Positions 40,140 to 49,610 of a DNA stretch of 64,000 nucleotides are shown piece by piece. The DNA lies in assembly GCF_017916255.1 (NCBI RefSeq), contig NZ_CP072827.1, positions 7,155,501-7,219,500 of the forward strand, written 5' to 3'. Position numbers and translations under genes: made by a program. The notes under the pieces were generated by a model. It saw only the letters and a program-made list of their open reading frames with translations, did no database searches and had not been told where the DNA came from. The DNA comes from Streptomyces mobaraensis NBRC 13819 = DSM 40847 (GTDB lineage: Bacteria > Actinomycetota > Actinomycetes > Streptomycetales > Streptomycetaceae). Position 1 is the stretch's first letter, and each line of letters starts with the position of its first letter.

Positions 40140-41696
40140 ATGCGCGGCATCCACCTGCTCGCCGCCGGCCTCGGCCTGGCCGGCCTCCTCGGCGGCGCCC
40201 TGCCGGTCGGCACCGCCGTACCCGCCGCGGCGGCCCGGCCCGTTCCCTCCCCGCCCGCGCCCGCCTGGCACCCGTGCCCCCCGGAGCAGAAGGACCTGGT
40301 CGCGGCCGGAGCGGAGTGCGCCTCGCTGCCCGTCCCCCTCGACCACGCCGACCCTGGCGGCCGGACGATCCGGATCGCCCTCTCCCGGGTGCGGGCCAAG
40401 GACCCGGCGCACCGGCGGGGCATCCTGCTGTCCAACCCCGGCGGCCCCGGAGGAACGGGACTGGCCACCACTCTGGAACTGCGCAAGACCCTGAAGGCCG
40501 TGGCCGACCGTTACGACCTGATCGGCTTCGATCCCCGGTTCCTCGGCGGCAGCACCCCCCTCCACTGCGCCCCGGCCGGCCCCGCCGCCCCGCCCCGGTC
40601 CGTCACTTCGCCCCGCGCCGACTTCGAGGACGGCCTGCGGCGCTCCCGGTCGACCGCCGAACGCTGCGCCCGCCCCTCGGGCAACGCCGAGTTGCTCCCG
40701 TACGCCTCCACCCGCGACGTGGCCCGCGACATGGACGCGATCCGCGCCGCCCTCGGCGAGCCGAAGCTGTCCTACTACGGGGTCTCCTACGGTGCCGACC
40801 TGGGCGCCGTCTACACCCAGCTGTTCCCGCGCCGGGTGGACCGGCTCGTCATCGACTCCTCCACCGACCCCGACGCCACCCAGTACGAGCTGTTCCGCCG
40901 TTCGGGCGAGCCGCTGGAGCGGGGGCTCGACGCCTGGGCGGCCTGGACCGCCCGGCACGCGGACACCTACCGGCTCGGCCGCACCGGCCCCGAGGTGCGC
41001 GCCGCCGTGGAACGGCTGCTCGCCGGCGCCGAGCGGCGACCTGTGCCCGTCGGCCGCGCCCGGCTCGGCGCGCCCCTGCTGCGGCTGATCCTGCGGCAGT
41101 TCGTCCAGCACCAGGAGGACGACCCGGCGCTCGCCCGTACCGTCCGCACCCTCGTCGACGCGTCGGCCGGCCGGCCGGTCGAGCCCGACGGGGAACTCGC
41201 CGGCCTGCTCGCGTTCCTCGAAACCCCCGCCGCGCAGGACGGGATGACCGGCGGCGCCCTCTTCATGTGCGGCGACGGGGGCTGGCCCGCGGGCGGCTGG
41301 CCCGCCGACCCGGAGGCGTACTGGCGGAACATCGTCCGTGCCCGGGCCGCCCAGCCGGTCTTCGGCCCGCTCGTCAACGACATGACGGCCCCCTGCGCCT
41401 TCTGGAAGACCCGCCCCCGGGAGTCCGCCACCCGGATCGCCAACGGCGTGCCCGTCCTGATGCTTCAGGCCCGCCGGGACGGCAACGTGCCGTACGACGG
41501 CGCGCTCGCCCTGCACCGCAAGCTCACCGGCTCGCGACTGGTGACGGCGGACATCCGGTCCCACGGCGTCTACGGCCGCGGCGCCGAGGGCCGGACGGCC
41601 GTGCCCTGCGCCGACCGGGTCGTCAACGCCTACCTGGACGGAGGGCGGCTCCCCGCGGCGGACGTCACCTGCCCCGCGCCCCCGGTGGCCCGATGA
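40140..41696 (+). CDS. Secreted alpha/beta-hydrolase (tripeptidyl aminopeptidase family)
   Basis: This 518-aa exported serine hydrolase has a signal peptide (MRGIHLLAAGLGLAGLLGGA) ending near AAAARP and then a peptidase S33/TAP-like fold. It shows LSNPGGPGGTG oxyanion region, RYDLIGFDPRFLGGS and nucleophile elbow YYGVSYGADLGAVYTQLFP. The C-terminal TAP-like domain contains VPVLMLQARRDGNVPYDGAL (Asp) and SHGVYGRG (His). Streptomyces homologues remove N-terminal peptides from secreted proteins. CCTGGAGCACC precedes the ATG. It converges with the LysR gene ten bases away. Confidence 0.9.
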   Translation: MRGIHLLAAGLGLAGLLGGALPVGTAVPAAAARPVPSPPAPAWHPCPPEQKDLVAAGAECASLPVPLDHADPGGRTIRIALSRVRAKDPAHRRGILLSNPGGPGGTGLATTLELRKTLKAVADRYDLIGFDPRFLGGSTPLHCAPAGPAAPPRSVTSPRADFEDGLRRSRSTAERCARPSGNAELLPYASTRDVARDMDAIRAALGEPKLSYYGVSYGADLGAVYTQLFPRRVDRLVIDSSTDPDATQYELFRRSGEPLERGLDAWAAWTARHADTYRLGRTGPEVRAAVERLLAGAERRPVPVGRARLGAPLLRLILRQFVQHQEDDPALARTVRTLVDASAGRPVEPDGELAGLLAFLETPAAQDGMTGGALFMCGDGGWPAGGWPADPEAYWRNIVRARAAQPVFGPLVNDMTAPCAFWKTRPRESATRIANGVPVLMLQARRDGNVPYDGALALHRKLTGSRLVTADIRSHGVYGRGAEGRTAVPCADRVVNAYLDGGRLPAADVTCPAPPVAR

Positions 41697-41706
41697 CGGG
41701 CCGGAC

Positions 41707-42621
41707 TCAGGACGCCGACAGCGACCCCGCCACCTCGCCCAGCGCCTCCAGCACCGGGCTGATCAGCGGATGCCCCTCCGCCCCCCGGCGCACGGCCGCG
41801 AAGACGCGGCGGGTCGGGGTGACGCCCTCGACGGGACGCACTACGACATCCTTGAGGTTCATGCCCGACAGTGCCGACCGCGGTACGAGAGCCACCCCCG
41901 CGCCCGCCCCGGCGAGCGCCGCGACCGCCCGGAAGTCGTCCGAGGAGTGCGCCAACCGCGGCTGGAATCCGGCCAGTTCGCAGGCCAGGACCGTCATGTC
42001 GTGGCACGGGTTGCCGGGGTAGGGGGCGATCCAGTCGCTGTCGGCGAGCTCGTCCAGGCGGACGTGCGGCTCGCCGGCCAGCGGATGGGAGGTGTGCAGC
42101 ACCGCGTCGAACGGCTCGGCGTAGAGGGGCACGCGGACCAGCCGCAGGTCGTCCTCGCGCGGCGCGCCCCGGTACTCGACGGCCAGGGCGACGTCCGCCA
42201 CCCCGTCCATGACCAGCGGCAGGCTCTCGTCGCCCTCGGCGTCGCGGACCCGGAGCCGGATGCCGGGGTGGCGTCCGGCGAGGAGGGCGATCACCGGTGC
42301 CAGCACCTCCGCGATGCCGGTGGCGAAGGCGGCGACGGTCAGCTCGCCCGCGGTGCCGTCCGCGTAGGCGGCGAGCTCGGCCTCGGCCCGTTCCAGCTGG
42401 GCCACCACCCGGTGGGCGTGGCCGAGCAGGATCTCGCCCGCCGGGGTGAGCCGCACGCCCCGGCCGCTGCGGGTCAGCAGCGCGTGGCCGGTCTCCTGCT
42501 CCAGGGCGGCGAGCTGCTGGGAGACGGCGGACGGGGTGAGGTACAGCGCCGCGGCCGCGGCGGTCACCGTACGGTGCTCCGCCACGGCCCGCAGGACGCG
42601 CAGTCGCCGGGGGTCGATCAC
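41707..42621 (-). CDS. LysR-family transcriptional regulator
   Basis: This 304-aa regulator has an N-terminal HTH (residues 4-60: LRVLRAVAEHRTVTAAAAAL, YLTPSAVSQQLAALEQETGH) and a substrate-binding domain from about 90 (LTVAAFATGIAEVLAPVIAL). It lies 45 bp downstream of kbl on the same strand, so it is probably part of the tdh-kbl transcript and may govern threonine catabolism, perhaps sensing threonine, 2-amino-3-ketobutyrate or glycine. That role is inferred only from position; LysR genes usually lie divergent from their targets. Confidence 0.9.
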   Translation of the reverse strand: MIDPRRLRVLRAVAEHRTVTAAAAALYLTPSAVSQQLAALEQETGHALLTRSGRGVRLTPAGEILLGHAHRVVAQLERAEAELAAYADGTAGELTVAAFATGIAEVLAPVIALLAGRHPGIRLRVRDAEGDESLPLVMDGVADVALAVEYRGAPREDDLRLVRVPLYAEPFDAVLHTSHPLAGEPHVRLDELADSDWIAPYPGNPCHDMTVLACELAGFQPRLAHSSDDFRAVAALAGAGAGVALVPRSALSGMNLKDVVVRPVEGVTPTRRVFAAVRRGAEGHPLISPVLEALGEVAGSLSAS

Positions 42622-42666
42622 CCGGCCAATTTTGCCAGGGTCCGGCCGGACCCCCGTCCCGCTCGG

Positions 42667-43860
42667 TCAGCCCTTGAGCGCCGCCCGCGCGTCGACGAAC
42701 GCGGCGACGGCCCGCTCGACGTCGGCGGTCGAGTGCGCGGCCGACAGCTGCACGCGGATCCGGGCCGCGCCCATCGGGACCACCGGGTACGAGAAGCCGA
42801 TCACGTACACGCCGCGCTCCAGCAGCAGCTCGGCCATCCGGCCCGCCTGGGCCGCGTCACCGATCATGACCGGGGCGATCGGGTGGTCGCCGGGCAGGAT
42901 CTCGAAGCCCTCCTCCGTCATCCGGCGGCGGAACAGGGCCGTGTTGGCGTTCAGCCGCTCGCGCAGGTCGCCCGCGGACTCCAGCAGGTCGAGGACCTTG
43001 AGGGAGGCGGCGGCGATCACCGGGGCGAGGGAGTTGGAGAACAGGTACGGGCGCGAGCGCTGCCGCAGCAGCGCCACGATCTCGGCGCGGGCCGCGACAT
43101 AGCCGCCGGACGCGCCGCCCAGGGCCTTGCCCAGGGTGCCGGTGATGATGTCCACCCGGTCCATGACGCCGTGCAGCTCGGGCGTGCCGCGGCCGCCGGG
43201 GCCGACGAAGCCGACGGCGTGCGAGTCGTCCACCATGACCATGGCGTCGTAGCGGTCGGCCAGGTCGCAGATCTCGCGGAGCGGGGCGACGTAGCCGTCC
43301 ATGGAGAACACGCCGTCGGTGACGATCAGACGGCGGCGGGCGTCCTGCGTGTCCTGGAGCTGCTTCTCCAGGTCGGCCAGGTCGCGGTTGGCGTAGCGGT
43401 GGCGGCGGGCCTTGGAGAGGCGGATGCCGTCGATGATGCTGGCGTGGTTGAGGGCGTCGGAGATGACGGCGTCCTCGGGGCCGAGCAGCGTCTCGAAGAC
43501 ACCGCCGTTGGCGTCGAAGCAGGAGGAGTAGAGGATCGTGTCCTCCTGGCCGAGGAACGCCGACAGCCGCGCCTCCAGCTCCTTGTGGACGTCCTGCGTG
43601 CCGCAGATGAAGCGCACCGACGCCATGCCGTAGCCCCAGCGGTCGAGGGCGTCCTTGGCGGCGGCGACGACCTCGGGGTGGTCGGCGAGACCGAGGTAGT
43701 TGTTGGCGCAGAAGTTGAGGACGTCGCCCGGGGCGCCGCCGGCGGTGACGCTGACGGAGGCGCTCTGCGGCGTGCCGATCACGCGCTCGGGCTTGAAGAG
43801 GCCGGCTTCACGGATCTCGTCGAGCGTGGTGCGGAGGTCGTCGCGGACGGAGTCGAACAT
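42667..43860 (-). CDS. kbl: Glycine C-acetyltransferase (2-amino-3-ketobutyrate CoA ligase)
   Basis: This 397-aa PLP enzyme splits 2-amino-3-ketobutyrate with CoA into glycine and acetyl-CoA. It shows the alpha-oxoamine synthase signature with the PLP lysine in [20 protein letters not shown]. Other conserved parts are [20 protein letters not shown], the aspartate in [13 protein letters not shown] and the C-terminal [12 protein letters not shown]. It follows tdh after 66 bp, the standard two-gene threonine degradation operon. Cytoplasmic dimer by family knowledge. Confidence 0.95.
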   Translation of the reverse strand: MFDSVRDDLRTTLDEIREAGLFKPERVIGTPQSASVSVTAGGAPGDVLNFCANNYLGLADHPEVVAAAKDALDRWGYGMASVRFICGTQDVHKELEARLSAFLGQEDTILYSSCFDANGGVFETLLGPEDAVISDALNHASIIDGIRLSKARRHRYANRDLADLEKQLQDTQDARRRLIVTDGVFSMDGYVAPLREICDLADRYDAMVMVDDSHAVGFVGPGGRGTPELHGVMDRVDIITGTLGKALGGASGGYVAARAEIVALLRQRSRPYLFSNSLAPVIAAASLKVLDLLESAGDLRERLNANTALFRRRMTEEGFEILPGDHPIAPVMIGDAAQAGRMAELLLERGVYVIGFSYPVVPMGAARIRVQLSAAHSTADVERAVAAFVDARAALKG

Positions 43861-43926
43861 CGGGGACAGGCTCCTTGAGGGGGTCGGGGCGAGGCGGGAC
43901 GGGGGTGCCGGAGGGCGCCGGAGGGG

Positions 43927-44955
43927 TCAGGCGGTCCAGTCGAGGATGATCTTGCCACTGCGCGCGGTCGCGGCCTCGTCGAAGGCCGCGTCGAAGTCCC
44001 GGTACCCGTACCGGCCGGTGATCACCGGGCTGAGGTCGAGGCCGGCCTCCAGCAGGACGGTCATCGCGTACCACGTCTCGAACATCTCACGGCCGTAGAT
44101 GCCCTTGATGGTGATCATCGACGTGACGAGCTTCGCCCAGTCGACGGGGAACTCCTGCGCGGGCAGGCCCAGCATGGCGATCCGGCCGCCGTGCGTCATG
44201 TTGGCGATCATGTCCTGGAGCGCCTCGGGCCGGCCGGACATCTCCAGGCCGACGTCGAAGCCCTCGCGCAGGCCCAGCGTGCGCTGTGCCTCGGCGATCG
44301 AGGACTCGGCGACGTTGCAGGCCAGGGTGGCGCCCGCCTTGCGGGCCAGGTCCAGGCGCGGCTCGCTGACGTCGGTGATCACCACGTTGCGGGCGCCGGC
44401 GTGCTTCGCCACGGCCGCGGCCATGATGCCGATCGGGCCCGCGCCCGTGATCAGGACGTCCTCGCCGACCAGCGGGAAGGACAGCGCGGTGTGCACGGCG
44501 TTGCCGAACGGGTCGAAGATCGCGGCGACGTCGAGGTCCACCTCCGTCCGGTGCACCCAGACGTTGGAGGCCGGCAGCGCGACGTACTCGGCGAAGGCGC
44601 CGTCCCGGCCGACGCCGAGGCCGACCGTGCTGCGGCACAGGTGGCGGCGGCCGGCCAGGCAGTTGCGGCACTTGCCGCAGACCAGGTGGCCCTCGCCGCT
44701 CACCCGGTCGCCGACGGCGATGTCCCGGACGTCCGCGCCGACCTCGGCCACCTCGCCGACGAACTCATGCCCGAGCACCAGCGGCGTCTTGACGGCGCCC
44801 TGGGCCCACCCGTCCCAGGAGCGGATGTGCAGGTCCGTCCCGCAGATGCCGGTACGCAGCACCCGGATCAGCACGTCACCGGCGCCGATCTCCGGCTCGG
44901 GGACGTCCATGAGCCACAGACCCGGCTCGGCCTTGTGCTTGACGAGTGCCTTCAT
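43927..44955 (-). CDS. tdh: L-threonine 3-dehydrogenase
   Basis: This 342-aa zinc-dependent medium-chain dehydrogenase oxidises L-threonine to 2-amino-3-ketobutyrate with NAD+. Catalytic zinc ligands are in [16 protein letters not shown] and [15 protein letters not shown]. The structural zinc cluster is [15 protein letters not shown] and the Rossmann glycine motif is [12 protein letters not shown]. The product feeds Kbl, encoded next. First gene of the operon. A pair of CGCACCRATG direct repeats lies 65-95 bp upstream. Confidence 0.95.
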   Translation of the reverse strand: MKALVKHKAEPGLWLMDVPEPEIGAGDVLIRVLRTGICGTDLHIRSWDGWAQGAVKTPLVLGHEFVGEVAEVGADVRDIAVGDRVSGEGHLVCGKCRNCLAGRRHLCRSTVGLGVGRDGAFAEYVALPASNVWVHRTEVDLDVAAIFDPFGNAVHTALSFPLVGEDVLITGAGPIGIMAAAVAKHAGARNVVITDVSEPRLDLARKAGATLACNVAESSIAEAQRTLGLREGFDVGLEMSGRPEALQDMIANMTHGGRIAMLGLPAQEFPVDWAKLVTSMITIKGIYGREMFETWYAMTVLLEAGLDLSPVITGRYGYRDFDAAFDEAATARSGKIILDWTA

Positions 44956-45020
44956 GGACGGTGGCTCCTAGGGGGTGGGGGGTTCGGCACCGGGCCGGCG
45001 GCGGCCGTGGTGGTTCCGTG

Positions 45021-45048
45021 CGCACCGATGGGTTCGCGCGCACCAATG
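45021..45048. promoter_or_regulatory. Direct repeats CGCACCRATG upstream of tdh
   Basis: CGCACCGATG (45021-45030) and CGCACCAATG (45039-45048) are 18 bp apart start to start, 65-95 bp upstream of the tdh start codon. They may be a regulator site, for instance for the LysR protein of the same operon. No clear -35/-10 pair was identified. Confidence 0.4.
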
Positions 45049-45219
45049 TGCCGAGTGATGCCCCCGGCGTCCATCGAGGTTTTCTTAAGCGGGTCAACAG
45101 AAGAACTTCACGCGGCTCCGGGGAGGGCGCGGGACCCGTCGGACTCGTGGACGCCCGCGCTCCTCCCGCCGGACGTGCGGGCCCGGCGGCCCGGCGGAAG
45201 GAACGCGATCCCGACCCGG

Positions 45220-45669
45220 TCAGGGCCGCAGCGCGCCGTCGAACTTGTCCCAGCCGGTCCAGCCGCCGCCGGCGTAGGTCTGCCAGCGGTGCCAGACGCC
45301 GCCGGTGCGGTCGACGCCGAACAGCTCCACGCGTCCGTCGGCGTTGGTCTGGGCGGCGACCTGGGTCAGCGAGCCGTCGAACTTCTCCCAGCCGGTCCAG
45401 CCGGCGCCGGGCGACACCTGCCGGCGGTGCCACACGCCCCCGGTGCTGTCGGTGCCGAACAGCTCCAGCCGGCCGTCCGCGTTGCGAGCCGCCGCGATCG
45501 AGGAGCCGTAGCCGTCGGAAGCGAACCGGGGCGCCGCCGCGGCGGAGCCCGGCGTCGTGACCAGGAGTGCCGCGAGTGCCGCGAGCGCCGTGGAGGCCAC
45601 CAGGCCCGCCCGGGGAGTCCTGGCCGGCCGACGGATCCGTCTGTGCCCTGTTCCTGATCTTCTTCGCAT
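45220..45669 (-). CDS. Secreted protein with two beta-propeller (PLL/tectonin-like) repeats
   Basis: This 149-aa exported protein has a long basic N-region (MRRRSGTGHRRIRRPARTPR), a hydrophobic core and Ala-rich cleavage near SAAAAP. The mature part is two near-identical 43-residue blades: ADGRLELFGTDSTGGVWHRR plus AGWTGWEKFDGS, and ADGRVELFGVDRTGGVWHRW plus GGWTGWDKFDGA. These match the blades of PLL-type lectins, which normally need five to seven to close a propeller. Two blades suggest oligomerisation or loss of the rest. An ATG 18 bases upstream (45687) is an alternative start. Confidence 0.75.
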   Translation of the reverse strand: MRRRSGTGHRRIRRPARTPRAGLVASTALAALAALLVTTPGSAAAAPRFASDGYGSSIAAARNADGRLELFGTDSTGGVWHRRQVSPGAGWTGWEKFDGSLTQVAAQTNADGRVELFGVDRTGGVWHRWQTYAGGGWTGWDKFDGALRP

Positions 45670-46031
45670 GCGAGTGCCCTTTCGCATAAAGGCGTGCGCG
45701 AATGATGCAGGTATGGCCGTACGGGCGCGGGCGGGCCGCTCGGCGGCCGGTCCGCGGGCGTCACTGTGTCGCACGGTCGAGTCCGTGTGCGGCCCCGATG
45801 CTATCCCGGCCGCCGAAAGGCCGTCAGGAGGGCGGGACAACCGGCCGCTGCCATGGGCGAGTCGGCTCGTCGGAGCGCCGGGGCGGAGAGGGCCTGACCC
45901 CCGCCCGTCCCGCCCGCACAAGCCTCCGCTCACCTGACGGTCGCCCGGACGTCACCCGCGGGCGCTTCGCTGTGCCGCGACGTACCCCACGCCCCACCCC
46001 GCTCGCCCACCCCACCCGTTCAGGAGATCCC
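45670..46031. other. Divergent intergenic region, no gene seen
   Basis: About 360 bp separate the propeller-repeat gene from the sphingomyelinase-like gene. Neither a clear -35/-10 pair nor an inverted repeat stood out. A CAGGAGATCCC ribosome-binding site for the rightward gene closes the region. Confidence 0.5.
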
Positions 46032-47024
46032 GTGCAACTCCCCGGCCCCGCCCGCGCCGCGACCACCCTCGCCGCCGCCCTGCTGACCGCCGCCGCCCTG
46101 GCGCACCCGGCGGGCGCCGCCGGCGCGGCCGCGCCCGCCCCCGCCGTGCCGGGCCTGAAGGTGCTCACCTACAACACCTTCCTGATGAGCACGAATCTCT
46201 ATCCGAACTGGGGGCAGCGGCACCGGGCCGAGGCGATCCCCGCCGCGGGCTTCTTCCAGGGGCAGGACGTCGTCGTCCTCCAGGAGGCGTTCGACAACGA
46301 CGCCTCCGAGGTGCTCAAGTCCCGCGCCGCCGACCGGTACCCGTACCAGACCCCCGTCGTCGGCCGCTCCAAGGACGGCTGGGACGCCACCGGCGGGGCC
46401 TACTCCGCCCTCACCCCCGAGGACGGCGGGGTGACCGTGCTCAGCAAGTGGCCCATCGTCCGCAAGGAACAGGTCGTCTACAAGGACGCCTGCGGCTCCG
46501 ACAAGTGGTCCAACAAGGGCTTCGCGTACGTCGTCCTCGACGTCGGCGGTACGCGGGTGCACGTCGTCGGCACCCACACGCAGTCCACGGACGGCGGCTG
46601 CGCGGCGGGGGAGGCCGCGGCGGACCGCGCCCGGCAGTTCCGGCAGATCGACGCCTTCCTCGACGCCAAGCGCATCCCGGCGAGCGAGCAGGTCATCGTC
46701 GCGGGCGACCTCAACGTCGACTCCCGGAGCGCCGAGTTCGCCTCCCTGCTCGCCGACGCGGACCTCGACCCGGCGGAGGCCCGCGACGGCCACCCGTACT
46801 CCTTCGACACGAAGGAGAACTCCATCGCCGCCTACCGGTACCCGAACGACGCCCGGGAGGACCTGGACCACGTCCTGCACCGCAAGGGCCATGTCCGGCC
46901 CGCCGGGTGGACGAACACGGTGGTCCAGGAGCGGTCCGCGCCGTGGACCGTGTCGAGCTGGGGCAAGGAGTACACCTACACCGACCTGTCCGACCACTAC
47001 CCGGTCGTCGCCGGGGGACGCTGA
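46032..47024 (+). CDS. Secreted sphingomyelinase C-like phosphodiesterase
   Basis: This 330-aa exported Mg2+-dependent enzyme has the DNase I/endonuclease-exonuclease-phosphatase fold. A signal peptide (VQLPGPARAATTLAAALLTA) is followed by LKVLTYNTFLMSTNLYPNWG, the metal-binding E in VVLQEAFDN, THTQSTDGGC, catalytic GDLNVDS, LDHVLHRKGH and the terminal SDHYPVVAG. NTFLM and the loops match neutral sphingomyelinase/phospholipase C proteins of Streptomyces and Bacillus. The GTG start has GGAG eight bases upstream. It hydrolyses sphingomyelin or related phosphodiesters outside the cell. Confidence 0.88.
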   Translation: MQLPGPARAATTLAAALLTAAALAHPAGAAGAAAPAPAVPGLKVLTYNTFLMSTNLYPNWGQRHRAEAIPAAGFFQGQDVVVLQEAFDNDASEVLKSRAADRYPYQTPVVGRSKDGWDATGGAYSALTPEDGGVTVLSKWPIVRKEQVVYKDACGSDKWSNKGFAYVVLDVGGTRVHVVGTHTQSTDGGCAAGEAAADRARQFRQIDAFLDAKRIPASEQVIVAGDLNVDSRSAEFASLLADADLDPAEARDGHPYSFDTKENSIAAYRYPNDAREDLDHVLHRKGHVRPAGWTNTVVQERSAPWTVSSWGKEYTYTDLSDHYPVVAGGR

Positions 47025-47141
47025 CCCCCGGAAGGCGGGCGGGCACGCGCTGTTGACGGCGGAGCGGCGGCTCTGTGAGGGTTGCGGATCACATGCGGGC
47101 GGCGAGCGGCCCCGGTGATCCGGCCCGGCGCAGGAGGTGCC

Positions 47142-48353
47142 ATGAGCAGTTCCGTGAACACTGCCGTGAGCAGGCAGGACGGCCCTCGGCGGCCGTACGA
47201 CGTCGTCCTGTTCGGAGCGACCGGCTTCGTCGGCGAACTGACCGCCGCGTACCTCCTGGCCCACGCGCCACACGGCTGCCGGCTGGCCCTCGCCGGGCGG
47301 AACCGGGCGAAGCTGGAACGGCTGCGGGAGCGGCTGGCCGACGGGTCCGGCGCCGCGCCCGCCCTGCTCACCGCCGCCGCCGACGACCCGGCCGCGCTGC
47401 GTGACCTCGCCGAGTCCGCCCACGTCGTCGCCTCCACCGTGGGCCCGTACGTCCATCACGGCGAGCCGCTGGTCGCCGCGTGCGCGGCGGCGGGCACCGA
47501 CTGCCTGGACCTCACCGGCGAGGCGGAGTTCGTCGACTCCGTGTACGTCCGGCACGACGCGCGGGCCCGCGAGACCGGCGCGCGGATCGTGCACAGCTGC
47601 GGCTTCGACTCCGTCCCGTACGACCTCGGGGTGTACTACACCGTCCGGCACCTGCCGGAGGACGTACCGCTGCGCGTCGACGGCTTCGTCCGGGCCCGGG
47701 GCGCGTTCTCCGGCGGCACGCTGGCGTCCTCCCTGGCCATAGCGGGCCGCGGCCGGCAGGCGCTGGCCGCCGCCCGGGAGCGGCGGCGGTACGAGCCGCG
47801 GCCCGCGGCCGGCCGCCGGGTCAGGGTGCCGCTGGGCGGGCCGCGGTTCAGCCGGGAGACGGGCGTCTGGGCGCTGCCGCTGCCGACCATCGACCCCCAG
47901 GTCGTACGCCGTTCGGCCGCCGCGCTGGAGCGGTACGGGCCCGACTTCCGCTACCGGCATTACGCGGCGGTGCGGACGCTGCCGGTCGCCCTGGCCGCCC
48001 CGGTGGGGGTCGCCGGGCTCCTCGCGGCGGCCCAAGTCCCGGCGTTCCGAGGGTGGTTGGCGGACCGGTACCCCGGTGGTCGGGGCCCGGACGCCGAGCG
48101 GCGGGCCCGGAGCTGGTTCCGGGTCCGGTTCGTCGGCGAGGGCGGCGGGCGGCGGGTGCTGACCGAGGTCTCGGGCGGCGACCCGGGGTACGGGGAGACC
48201 GCCGTGATGTTCGCGGAGGCGGCGCTGTGCCTCGCGCACGACCGGCTCCCCGCGACCGCAGGGCAGGTGACGACCGCCGTCGCGATGGGCGACGCCCTGA
48301 CGGAGCGGCTCACCGCCGCGGGGATCCGCTTCCGCCTCGCGGCGGCGGACTGA
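47142..48353 (+). CDS. Saccharopine dehydrogenase-like NAD(P)-binding protein (trans-acting enoyl reductase family)
   Basis: This 403-aa protein has an N-terminal Rossmann domain with YDVVLFGATGFVGELTAAYL (GxTGxxG) and LALAGRNRAKLERL, then a DCLDLTGEAEFVDSVYVRHD segment and IVHSCGFDSVPYDLGVYYTV. This is the pattern of actinobacterial saccharopine-dehydrogenase-like proteins related to the mycobacterial trans-acting enoyl reductase Rv2953, which act on lipid or polyketide intermediates. No polyketide synthase is nearby, so the substrate is unknown. AGGAGGTGCC precedes the ATG. Confidence 0.85.
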   Translation: MSSSVNTAVSRQDGPRRPYDVVLFGATGFVGELTAAYLLAHAPHGCRLALAGRNRAKLERLRERLADGSGAAPALLTAAADDPAALRDLAESAHVVASTVGPYVHHGEPLVAACAAAGTDCLDLTGEAEFVDSVYVRHDARARETGARIVHSCGFDSVPYDLGVYYTVRHLPEDVPLRVDGFVRARGAFSGGTLASSLAIAGRGRQALAAARERRRYEPRPAAGRRVRVPLGGPRFSRETGVWALPLPTIDPQVVRRSAAALERYGPDFRYRHYAAVRTLPVALAAPVGVAGLLAAAQVPAFRGWLADRYPGGRGPDAERRARSWFRVRFVGEGGGRRVLTEVSGGDPGYGETAVMFAEAALCLAHDRLPATAGQVTTAVAMGDALTERLTAAGIRFRLAAAD

Positions 48354-48574
48354 ACCGCCACGGCCGACGGCGGCATCCGCGTACGCGACTCTGCCCGCGC
48401 TCCGTCGCCCTCCCCGCGCCGGCGGCGGGCCCTGCCCCTCACCCGTCCGGCACCCGGCGGAGACGTCCGACCCGACGACGCCCCGCCGCCGGGAGACGGC
48501 CGCGCCGACGACCGCGGTCCCGGCCCTGTCCACGCCGCACCCGCGAACATCCACCGACCGAAGGAGAAGACGGT

Positions 48575-49510
48575 ATGCGTATGCGCTCGACCCTGGTGGT
48601 GGCCGGCCTGCTGGCCGCGTTGACGGCCGGAGGAACCGGGGCGGCCGAGGCCGCGCCCGGCACGCCCGCCGGCACGGCCTCGTCCTCCTGCGGGCAGCGG
48701 GCCCGCGTGGAGGTGTTCCGCGAGGGCGGCGTCCCGCTGCTGGACTGGCGGGAGAACCTCGAGTTCGACGGCCGGGGCACCCTCTGGGTCTCGAACCTGA
48801 CCAAGCACCGGGTCGAGGGGTACGCCCCCGACGGCACCTCGCGCGGCGGCTTCCGGCTGGCCGGGCCGGGCGGCATCCGGCGCGGCCCGGACGGCATGAT
48901 GTACGTCAACTACGGGGTGAACCCGCTGACTCCGCGCGGCGGCGTCGTCCGCTTCGATCCGGCCGCCGCCGAGCCGAGACCGCAGCGCGTCGTGGACGGG
49001 ATCTCCGGCATCAACGGCCTCGCCGTCGACTCCGCCGGCAACCTCTACCTCAGCCGCGAACTGTCCACCGGAATCCTCAAGATACGTCCGGACGGCACCC
49101 GCGACGAGGCGTGGACCAAGGCCGCGTCCATCTTCGGCAGCAACGGCCTGGACATCGTCGGGGACCAGCTCTACGTCAGCGTCCTCACCGACCCGACGTC
49201 CAGGATCGTACGCGTCCCGCTCGACGACCCCGGCCGGTACACCACGGTCGCCCGGCTCACTCCCAATCCCCTGCGCGACAAGTTCCTGGACGACCTGACG
49301 CACTTCCGCGGCGACCTGGTGGTGGCCGGCTTCCGCAGCGGTGAGCTGATCCGCGTCGACCCGGCCACCGGCCGGTCCTGCGTCCTGGCGACCGGCCTGC
49401 GCATGCCCACCAGCGTCCGTGCCGCCCAGGGCTTCGGCGGCCTCGACCCCGCGCACCACCTCTTCGTCGTCGAGGCGTCCGGGCGCATCGTCAGGGTGAC
49501 CGTGGACTGA
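48575..49510 (+). CDS. Secreted SMP-30/gluconolactonase-like beta-propeller protein
   Basis: This 311-aa exported protein has a signal peptide (MRMRSTLVVAGLLAALTAGG) and a six-bladed propeller with repeated strand patterns: FDGRGTLWVSNLTKHRVEGY, GPDGMMYVNYGVNP, GLAVDSAGNLYLSRELSTGI, GLDIVGDQLYVSVLTDP and HLFVVEASGRIVRVTVD. The architecture fits the SMP-30/lactonase superfamily, whose metal sites sit in the central channel. The particular ligands cannot be assigned by eye. AAGGAGAAG precedes the ATG. It converges with the glycosyltransferase gene, with a terminator between, and is not obviously part of that cluster. Confidence 0.78.
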   Translation: MRMRSTLVVAGLLAALTAGGTGAAEAAPGTPAGTASSSCGQRARVEVFREGGVPLLDWRENLEFDGRGTLWVSNLTKHRVEGYAPDGTSRGGFRLAGPGGIRRGPDGMMYVNYGVNPLTPRGGVVRFDPAAAEPRPQRVVDGISGINGLAVDSAGNLYLSRELSTGILKIRPDGTRDEAWTKAASIFGSNGLDIVGDQLYVSVLTDPTSRIVRVPLDDPGRYTTVARLTPNPLRDKFLDDLTHFRGDLVVAGFRSGELIRVDPATGRSCVLATGLRMPTSVRAAQGFGGLDPAHHLFVVEASGRIVRVTVD

Positions 49511-49575
49511 CGCCACCTGACGCCACCTGACGCCGTCTGACGAGGCTGGGCGAGGCCGCCCGGGACAAGGGCCAG

Positions 49576-49600
49576 GGGCCGACCGGACACCGGCCGGCCC
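49576..49600. terminator. Short-loop terminator bounding the tailoring cluster
   Basis: GGGCCGACCGG (49576-49586) pairs with CCGGCCGGCCC (49590-49600) at 10 of 11 positions around ACA. Upstream, CTGACGCCAC is repeated three times at about 49507-49540. Confidence 0.7.
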
Positions 49601-49610
49601 TCTGCCGCCG

